Source of the DNA: Powellomyces hirtus | Lineage: Eukaryota > Chytridiomycota > Chytridiomycetes > Spizellomycetales > Powellomycetaceae | Length of the DNA stretch: 64,000 nucleotides | NCBI GenBank assembly: GCA_025526995.1 | Contig: JAHLKG010000033.1 | Span: 124,001-188,000, forward strand | Direction of reading: 5' to 3' | Shown: positions 55,639 through 64,000 of the stretch, in pieces | How the letters are laid out: every line of letters starts with the position of its first letter | Numbering within the stretch: position 1 is the stretch's first letter | The notes under the pieces: model-generated | Seen by the model: only the letters and a program-made list of their open reading frames with translations | Database searches by the model: none | What the model was told of the DNA's origin: nothing | Made by a program: the position numbers and the translations under genes

Positions 55639-58600
55639 TCACAGCGCAACAATCGCATCCACCAGTTCGCACACCAACGACGCGCATTTCATTTTCCTTA
55701 CGCGCGTCACGCCCGCAAAGCTGCCCGCATCGGGTATCAGGCCCTGGAAACCCAGTTCCGCCAGTTTCGCCGCCATGGAGGACGAGGACGAAGATGAAAA
55801 AGACGATGCGGGGCCCGTAGCCGACGATGGGGTGGGCATAGTGGCCGACACGGTAGACGAGAGGGAGGGTATGGACGCCGTGGAGGGCGAAGATGCGGCC
55901 GACGTCGATAACGGTCCGCCTTCGTCAAACGAGTGCGGATGCGGGTGATGGATGGACGGGGACGGGGCGGGGCTGTTGGACAAGCTGCCTGGATTGGAGC
56001 CGGACAAGCCGGCGAGGGCTCCCCGGCCAAGGTGCGGGGTGACGCCGCGGGCAGTCGTCGAGAGGTGGTGGCGGTAGTGCATCATGGCCTGCATGATGCG
56101 ACTGACGCCCTCCAAAATCGGAACGGATTGGCTGGTGGCAAGGGTTTGATTCAATCGCGGCATGAGATAATCAGAGCTGCACGCAGAGTCAGAAACTTCA
56201 GTTAGCCTTGCGATGTGACACGATCAGGATTTCACATATACATACATGACAGCAACCAGCTCGGGGACAACTTCCGCCGCCTCCGCCAATGCCGAGTAAA
56301 TCATGACCAACTCCATATCATACTCTGCCGTCTCCAGCATGCTCGCCATAAAAAGGACCGCATAGGTAACGAGGTTTCCCGTCGCCTGCGGGTCATTCTC
56401 CATCGCCTGCTGGAACATCATCGAGCACGCTTTCATGCGAAGTGTCGTCGGATCCGAATGTTCCATGAAGCGGTCGTCGGTGCGCTTGGGGAGCAACGGC
56501 TGGAACCCGGCGCGTTTCCACATCTCGAGGGGTTTCTCGGCCGAGGGAAGGAGAGGGACGAGGTATCCCAGTCGCGCAGAGAACGGTTCGCGCACCCGGT
56601 CAGCCGCGGCAATATTGATGCAGACTTCAAACGCCGCGGTCGTCGAGGTCTTGGTGACTGGGTGCTTAAGACCCTTGAGCAGATTGGCAGAGAACGCAAA
56701 CGGGAACGCGTCCAGGCTGAAGCGGATGCCGACGAGGGCGTCGAGTCGAGTAGCCACATCTTCAAACCCGTCTCGGGCGACCAGGAGCGTCCGAGCAACG
56801 CCGTCGCGATCAAAACACCCCTTGCCATGAAGGGTCTTGAGCACAACGACCATGAGCACCAACGCCGATTGGAAGATCGGCACATGGCCAATCTGGATGA
56901 GAGCGAGCGACAACCAGAACATGGGGCGGAGGTACCGCGAGTCCGGGGGCAGACCTCCAACGATATCGCACAACGACATGGTGATGCTGATGATGAGCTG
57001 CGAATCGTTTTCCTCAAACAGGGTCAGCGCTCCACGCATCGCCACCAGAATCTGGTAAAGCAGGTCGTCGTCCACTTCGTCTCGCGCGAGGCATCCGAGA
57101 ACAATGAATGCTCGAGGTTGGATCGCCGGGTTGTATTGAAACGCCGTACTTGCAATGAACGACATCCACCTCGCTCGCCATAACGCAGATTGATCTACAT
57201 CAATATAAAAAATCCAAATCTGTTGAGCAAAGACAAGAGAAGTCTGATTCTAAGCCGCGCGCCTGCATTTTCAAATCTTACCCGCATCCCTTGCTCCCGT
57301 ATTTGCAATATCCAACAAACACTTGACCACCAATTCCAATCCCCCAAGCGGCACTTCGCGCGCCACATCCGACCCACCCGACGCATCTCCTGCCGCGACT
57401 CCAAACGGGAGACACAGTTTCGGGTCCGCCAGCTCCACCATAAACTGCTCCAGGCTCGCCCTCGCATTCGGGTCCAGCCGGCCCGACGTCGCGAGCGCAT
57501 GGACGGCATTGATGATGATGCCGTGGATGCTGGTACGCACCAAAGGGGACCCAATGCCCGCGACCATCGAGACAATGTAAAAGACGTCTGGAATGATGTT
57601 GTCAATGTTTTCCCAGTCGTCAAATGAGATGTGCAGCGCAAGGCGAATCAGGACCGCAATCTCGGTCCAGGCCGGATGGTCTACCAGAGCGGGGACCGAT
57701 CGGTAGGACGTGGAAACAATGGCCTTGCGCAGGTGGGAAAGGATCTTGCTAGAGACGGGGTACTCGCTCGAGGACGTCAGGCAATGCGCAATGTTGGCAA
57801 TGACGTCCACATCTGCCGGGCGCGAGGCGCTGTCGAGGGCCGCCTGCAACAACATGTCCACAATCATCGGTACCAGCGTCGGCACTTGGCTCAGCCCAAC
57901 CCAGATGGTCGCGCGGAAAGCAGTTTCCAGTCTCGAGTCCTTGATGGTGGCTTCGACCAGCGACAAGAGCACCTTCTTGAGTCGCGCTTCGCACTCGCTG
58001 CCTTCGTCGGCATACATGCCGAGGTTCGCAATCCAAGGGGCAACGTACTGCAAGCACGCCAATTTCAACGTGGGCGTAACGCGATTCAAAGCGAGCGCGC
58101 ATTCCGCCATCAAAGCCAAGGTAAGCTCGGGGCGGGTCGTCGCGATACGCTTGCTGATCTCCTTGATAAACGACTGGTTGCTCGACGGGATAAACACTCC
58201 ACGTCCGCTGAAAATGCGCTCTCCGCCAACGTTACCCACACCAACGCCAATCTCAAACTCGCGGCACACGGCACACAACAGATCGTATCCCGTGCGTCGG
58301 ACATACGCATCCGTGCTGCCAAACGTGATGAACGCCACATTCAGCAACGCACCAGCGACGTCGGCCGGCAGCAGCGCTTGCCGCTGGTTTCGCAATTCTC
58401 GCGCGCCAATGTTGTGCGTAGACATCATTGACGGGCGATGGGCGCGGTGCAGACGGTAAGTGGTGAGCATGGTGCGGATCGTCTGAACAATGATTTCCGC
58501 TTTCGGCGACGCAAACGTGAGCGGGATCGACGTGGTCCCGCCACGCGACAGCCCGTTTCGCTCCAGGACTCGAACGACAAACTCTTGATCGCGGGAAATG

Positions 58601-61600
58601 CCAAACTCTTCAATGTCGGAAGCATGGATGGAGTCCTCAACCGTCTCGCCGTTGCCGTCCGGCTTCTTGACCAAAATCTGCAATTTTTCGTTGCCAATGG
58701 CAAGGAGCACAGGCAGGTGGGTTCTGTACCCCTTGATCCACGCAACCTGCGGGAAAACGGCCGGCGCTGACCCTTCCCCAACCATCGATCGCTTCTTCAC
58801 GCCGTCCTCCGCCACATCGGCGCCGCCCAGGTCAGCTACCGGCCCCAGCTGAGCCAACAGGATACATAATTCCGCAAACTCGGATTTGCCTGGCGGTGGT
58901 GGGAGGGGTGGCGGTGTTTGAAGGGCGCTGCTGGACTGCTCGCCGGTTGTCGCGGCTGTCTGAACGGCAAGTCCCGAGGTGCCTGCTATGCTCCGACTTT
59001 TGGTGTGTATGGCTTTCTTCGAGGCAGGGGAAGGGGGCGACGTGGTATGCGGAGACCGGGGTGACGCGGCATCACCGGACAGGTGAGACACGGACCTCCG
59101 CGCCATCCGACCAGTTGTGCCGCCCATGGAACCACCGGCCGGAATAACAGTCGGTGGTGCACTGCTGTTGCTGCTGATGCCTTGAGTACGCTGCAGACGC
59201 TCGATGCGGTCAAGATTGGCTGACAAGTGGCGCTGCAATCGCATCATGTCCACGTTCGGCAGAAGGCTTTCGGGCCGGACAGCGGGGGGAGGGACAGGCG
59301 GGACGATGGGAGCCTGCAAGGACGATACAACATTTCAGGTCAGTTATCGCCAGAAACCACACCGCGACCCAACGGCAAATCAGACGGATAGGTTTATATT
59401 TACCGAGACGTCTCTCAAGAACCCATGAACTCGCGCCACATTGTCTCTCAAAACATCATTGACTCCGCTCATGAACGCCTCTTTGACGCCAAACAACACA
59501 TTGTTGGCCAAGTTCTGCACCACTTTGATGATGAGCACCAAGCCTCGCCTCAGTTCCTTGCGCAGCTCACCCCCATCAATGACACCGTGGGTTTCGGGTG
59601 AAACGATGGCCGGGCAAATGAATCGGAGGAACAAGAACCCACCGACGGCCGTGACCCGGGCATCAGGGAACCGGGTCCCTACCAATCGCCACACGATCCC
59701 ACACGCCTGTCGCAAGAGCGTCGGGAACCGGGCGGCGCCGGGCCCGATGATGCTGTCGAGGATGCCTTGACTGACGACGCGCAGATTTTGCAGGTTGACT
59801 TCGGCGTTATCGCCGTCGCGGAGTTTGATGGGGTCAACTTCGAAACTCATGGGCGGACACCGCTCCGCAAGCTCAAAGATGATGGGGCGCAGGGTATTGC
59901 GGATATATTCTTGTCCCTGCTGTTTTGCATAGATGGTCAGCAGCCGTGTGGCAATGCTGTTTCGGCGGAACAGGTTGGCAGGTGTGTCGGTGTTTTCCAC
60001 CTCGCGCTGCACGACCCGCTCGATCAGGTCCAGCGATTTCCCCCGATCTTCAAAGACGGCCACCAAAACAGCGGCGACTTCGTCCACGTCGCCGACGGAA
60101 GCCACCTCGCCCAACGCAACCGCAATGTCGATCCCTTGAGGCGTCGCCGTGAGAAGTTCCAAAACGCTTCCTTGTCGAATTCTGGCCAGATCTCCCTTGC
60201 TTCCCAACGCCGCACGGACCTTCTGCTCCATGCCGCCCATCTTGACCAAGTTTGTGAGGACAACCGCGAAAATGCCGCGGAGGAATTCATTCTCGGAATA
60301 GATCATGTCCATGGCACCTCCCAGTTCCATGTCCGTGTTGGCCGCAACGAGGTGCGTGAGAGCCTGTATCGTGTGCTCTCGGAACGCCGCAAGAGAGAGG
60401 TTCTGATTCTGCAATGATTCTCGGCCTTCTTCGTCTTCGAGGCTCCATCGTTCGTATCCGCGGACAAGGAACAAAGAGTACCTGTCCGAATCCGGTCCCA
60501 GTGGTAGGTCTTCCAGAAGCTTCACAAGCGCTTTGACACATGCCATATCGGCACCCTTCTGAAGCTTCCGCATTTCAGGCGATCGTTCGCTGGGATCAAA
60601 TGCGGAATCCGCCGAGCTTGATTGTTCCAAGAGCGCTTCAGCGACTTCGCGTCTGATTCTCATCTCGCCAGTCAAGTGAATGACGTGCTTTTTCGCCACC
60701 AAAAACTCGACCGCTGTGCAGAGCCGCATGCGAATGCGCAGGCTGGTCGAGTCAAAGTGGGCCAGGGAATCAAGGTAGCGCAGCAGCTGCACTACCATGT
60801 GGCCGAGATCCACGTCACCCAGTACCGAGCTGTTGATGACGATCCCAGTGTCGGGCCGGTCGAGAGCCAGCCGCAAGACAGAAGAGATGTAGTCGGCAAA
60901 CAACGTGTTGCGGGCCGTAAGACGAGGCTGATTGTTGCTGGGGTCAAACATCTGCGTGTTGATGATGTTGGTAAACTGCTGGAACAGGATGCCGTACATC
61001 CCGGCGCCCATTTCTAGACCCAAGCTCTCCTTGACAGCTTCCCGGATGATGACCGCGTCCGACACAACGAGTTCGACGAGTTCGCCAATGAATCGCTCGA
61101 CGGCCGCTTTGGCCCCGCTGTATGCGCTCATTAGCTGCGCGCCCACCATGCCAGTCCATGGCACTTGGTTCGTCGCCGGCCCCTCAGAGGCAGCAGTGCC
61201 GTCCTGCGACAACGTTTGAGGTGCCGACCCGGTAGATTTGCGGCGAGCGCCGTCGGTGGAACCCGTCAAGGTGCGAGAAATTCCGACGCCTCCAACTTCC
61301 TGCAGTGCCTGCTGTTCGACCGCCATGGCACTGGCCTTCAGACAAATCCCCCCCAACGCGCACAGGAAAGCAATCTGATTGATCCATTCGCCTCGGTCAT
61401 CTCCCATGAACATGGCTATGCCAACCCCGCTGCCAGCGCGTTTGACTCGTTTTGGCTTGTCCATGTCGTCCTCCTGTCCGCCAATCGACGTTGTGACGCC
61501 GCCGCTCCAGCTGTCGGTCTGACTGGGAGACTCTGCATTGCCGCTGGGATCGGTGCTCCCGAGACTGCCGCTGCGTTTTCTATTCGAACTCGAGGGGCCT

Positions 61601-64000
61601 GAGCCCGAGCTCTTCCAGATTTTGTACACTTCTTCCCAGCCTCCCATGTTGCCGGGCGTGGGCACGCTCAGACCTCGTAGCATGGCACGCGCACGTTTTT
61701 GAACCACCTTCATGCCACCACCGCCTCCTCCTCCGGTGAGGACAATCCGCACCAAATCTCCATAGACGGCTGCGTTTTCCAAAAGGGGCGCTGCGCCCGT
61801 GACGGCCCCTCCGCTTGCTCGGACCAATTCTCCTTCTTCCAAAACTGCCTCCAGCCATCCGGCCACTGTTTTCCCTACTCCGCCATCACCCCAACTTCCC
61901 GACAGAGAAACAATAATGGCCACTTCCATGGCAACACAGGCAGCAAACCGTTCTGGAGCATCGGCCCCAATGGCCGCAATGCCTTTCCGAGAGTGCAAGA
62001 CGCGGTTGCGCAGGGCGACAATGGTTGCGGCCAGCTCTACGGCTTTCCGCGCCTCATGCACATCGTCGAGAACGCACCGCGTGGCGCCAAGCAGAATCCA
62101 GCTGCTTCCACGCCAGAACGTGCGCATGGCATTGTCAGACACCGTGTACCCCTCGGCAGGCATCGGTGCCCGCCAGTCGCCCGCACTTCCATCCCAAAAG
62201 ATCGCCATCTCGGTCGACATGAGTTTTAACAACACCTGTGCAGAGAGATGACGGACGAGGGGATGTGCGTCAAGAAGACACGTCGTCAGTGAGGTGAAAA
62301 GAGGCCGCAGCTCTTCTGGATGCAGTGTGCCGGAATCCTTGACAATGGCCAGCAACGGACACAGGTTCCACATTGTCAAGACGTTGATCAGAATCTGCAA
62401 TCGGTCATTGGCCTCCTCTTGTTGCGCCTTTTTCAGCTTGCGGTCCGTATGTGAAGAGCGAAAGGTGGGCGCTTTCCTGGCCTTTGCATCAGCAACGATT
62501 TGCCGGTTTTGCACTGCGCACTCGCCAAACAACGTTCTGAAATGGACCGCCAGGCTGGCGTCAACAGTGGGATTCCAGGGAAGTGTCTCGGTCGTCTCGG
62601 ACATCAATGAACAGAATGCTTTGACCAAGGCGACCTTGTACAACGGACCGTTAGCTTCCACCATCACGGGAACCATGCTTCGCAACGTTGTCCACGGGTT
62701 CGACTTGTAGAGCGATGCGACGCATTCTGCTAGTAGTCGATGATCCAGCACGCTGGGGTCTTCCGATCCTCCGAAAGCATTCGTCAATGTGAGTGGCCGT
62801 TTCTCGTCGAACAACTTCTCCTTTATATTTCAACGTCCCGGATGCAGATCACAAAAAACATAGTAAGTACTTGGACGGCTAGTATAGAGCGGGCCAAAAA
62901 CAGCTACCATTCCTCCGCTTTTCATTGTGAATGACATACCTTCAGCTCTACCTCAAAGGCAGCGCCTATGAGCTTGAGCGGGCCACCTTCCGCTCTGCTG
63001 GTAAAAGTGGACGCCTTGACAAAATCCACACAACAAAATGCTGACACTTCTCCCACTTTGCTGCTCCTGATGCTTTTTCTGATGCCTTCCAAAAAGATGG
63101 CCTTTTTTGCGATAGCAGCGTGGGACCCGCCCGCCACTGCCAGCATTCTCTGGCGATCGCCTACGGCACCCCCCGACAGACCAATGGCATAAATGATGTC
63201 GGGGCACAGAACAATGAGCATCGTTTGCACCGGCCAAAACAGCGCTTTGCGCCGGTTTGAGTCCGCAAACGCATTGAAAATGTCAAAAAGCTGATCCGGT
63301 TGTCCTTCCATGCGCCCCTGGGTTTGACAGAGGTTCTGGAATTCAGCCGGGAAATTCTCTATCCAACTCCATATCGCAATGCGGAGGGAGATTGCGGTTG
63401 CAAAGAGCGCTCGTTTGGTAAAGGTTTTGCAGTGATGCGTTACTTCGGCCAGAATCATGCCCAATCGGTAACGGTTGATGCTGCACCATTCCAAAAACCT
63501 CAACTCGGTCAAATCTCCCCCTTCCCGATCGTTTTCCACCCCATCGGCTCTGCTGGACGGCGTTCCTCCACCGCCGCCGCCGCCACCGCCGCCCGCGGAG
63601 CCTGGCGCCGACTGGGCCAGACTCGCAATGCGGGTTTTTATTTTCGCAAACACCACTGGCCAGTTGGACGCCGATAGGTATTGCATGACGCGTCCTGCGG
63701 CCTTGTGAATGTCGGTTACAAGGTCTGCGGTGTGTTGCGGAAGGTGGAGAGTGGAAAGCGAGGAGAGCGACGCGCTGGGAACCGACGTCGGTCCTCCATG
63801 GTCGTCGGAGGGAAGTCCACAGGCATGGTTGATGGTGTCGGTGTTGATGGTGGATGCCGACGTGTAGAAGAAACGGGTAATGACTCCGAGGAGGAAGCGG
63901 GCCAGGCTGTCGTCGAGTGGTGGTGGATCGACCAGGGCGGATCTCAGAACCGAGTTCATGGAGCCGGCGCTCTGCGAGGCATGATCAGTGGCCGAAGTGA
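55639..64000 (-). CDS. Neurofibromin-family RasGAP (NF1/IRA-like), 5' end beyond window
   Basis: Exons: (edge) 64000-62940, 62820-59404, 59313-57282, 57194-56246 and 56176-55639, about 2664 residues. The frame stays open through the right edge, so the ATG at 63959 is not taken as the start. N-terminal neurofibromin sequence is clear (AIWSWIENFPAEFQNL, RRKALFWPVQTMLIVLCPDI). The RasGAP domain has arginine-finger loop NLFRRNSIATRLL (~1303) and GGFLFLRFICPAIVSPE with LANNVLFGVKEAFM. A PH-like domain follows at about 1680-1785 (SDIEEFGIS, IPLTFASPKAEIIVQTI). The HEAT-like C-terminus includes STAFQYNPAIQPRAFIVLGC and ELGFQGL. It accelerates GTP hydrolysis by Ras, damping cAMP or MAPK signalling. 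The Sec14 lobe that normally precedes the PH part is not visible; only ~100 Ser/Gln-rich residues stand there. Confidence 0.93.

Noticed and set aside
56215..57183. 322-codon plus-strand ORF opposite neurofibromin
   Set aside because: The antisense product has no motif, while the sense frame matches neurofibromin.

Overview
The window is fungal nuclear DNA, dense in spliced genes with short introns (about 70-370 nt, GT-AG plus one GC-AG). The gene content points to an early-diverging zoosporic fungus, most likely Chytridiomycota: a myosin-motor class V chitin synthase with a DEK C-terminal domain, a six-repeat gelsolin, a full-length neurofibromin, a BLM10/PA200 proteasome activator, and several one-pass membrane proteins with kelch or mucin-like ectodomains and cytoplasmic SH3 domains. 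The phylum is an inference from gene content. I saw no rRNA, tRNA, CRISPR array or recognisable transposon.

Layout. 3-3437 (+) is the 3' part of an unrecognised protein with four divergent copies of a ~75-residue module. 8258-4041 (-) is a gelsolin/villin-like protein and 9613-8409 (-) a small coiled-coil protein. 10231-16775 (+) is BLM10/PSME4 in five exons. 17249-27398 holds three membrane-protein genes: kelch+TM+SH3 (-), mucin-like+TM+SH3 (+) and kelch+TM (-). After a 2.9 kb gene-poor stretch rich in simple repeats, 30288-32042 (+) encodes a bromodomain-GATA finger-NET protein. 39529-33086 (-) is the class V chitin synthase, 41294-39954 (-) an uncharacterised conserved-looking protein, and 43707-42369 (-) linker histone H1. 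A 2.2 kb gene-free stretch follows. 45946-50396 (+) is a beta-helix/Ser-Thr-stalk membrane protein, 51083-52606 (+) a seven-TM receptor-like protein, 52925-54898 (+) an M20 carboxypeptidase of the CPS1 type, and 64000-55639 (-) neurofibromin, cut at its 5' end by the window edge.

There is no operon logic here, but surface and signalling functions are over-represented: three ectodomain-TM genes in 10 kb, a beta-helix adhesin-like protein next to a 7TM candidate receptor, and a RasGAP. The strongest candidates for undescribed biology are the four-module protein, the kelch/mucin/SH3 membrane cluster, the Bromo-GATA-NET fusion, the 7TM protein reconstructed from five exons, and the 25-unit Ser/Thr stalk protein whose tail carries two NPxY-like motifs. 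All exon joins were derived by hand from splice consensus and reading-frame continuity; none was checked against RNA.
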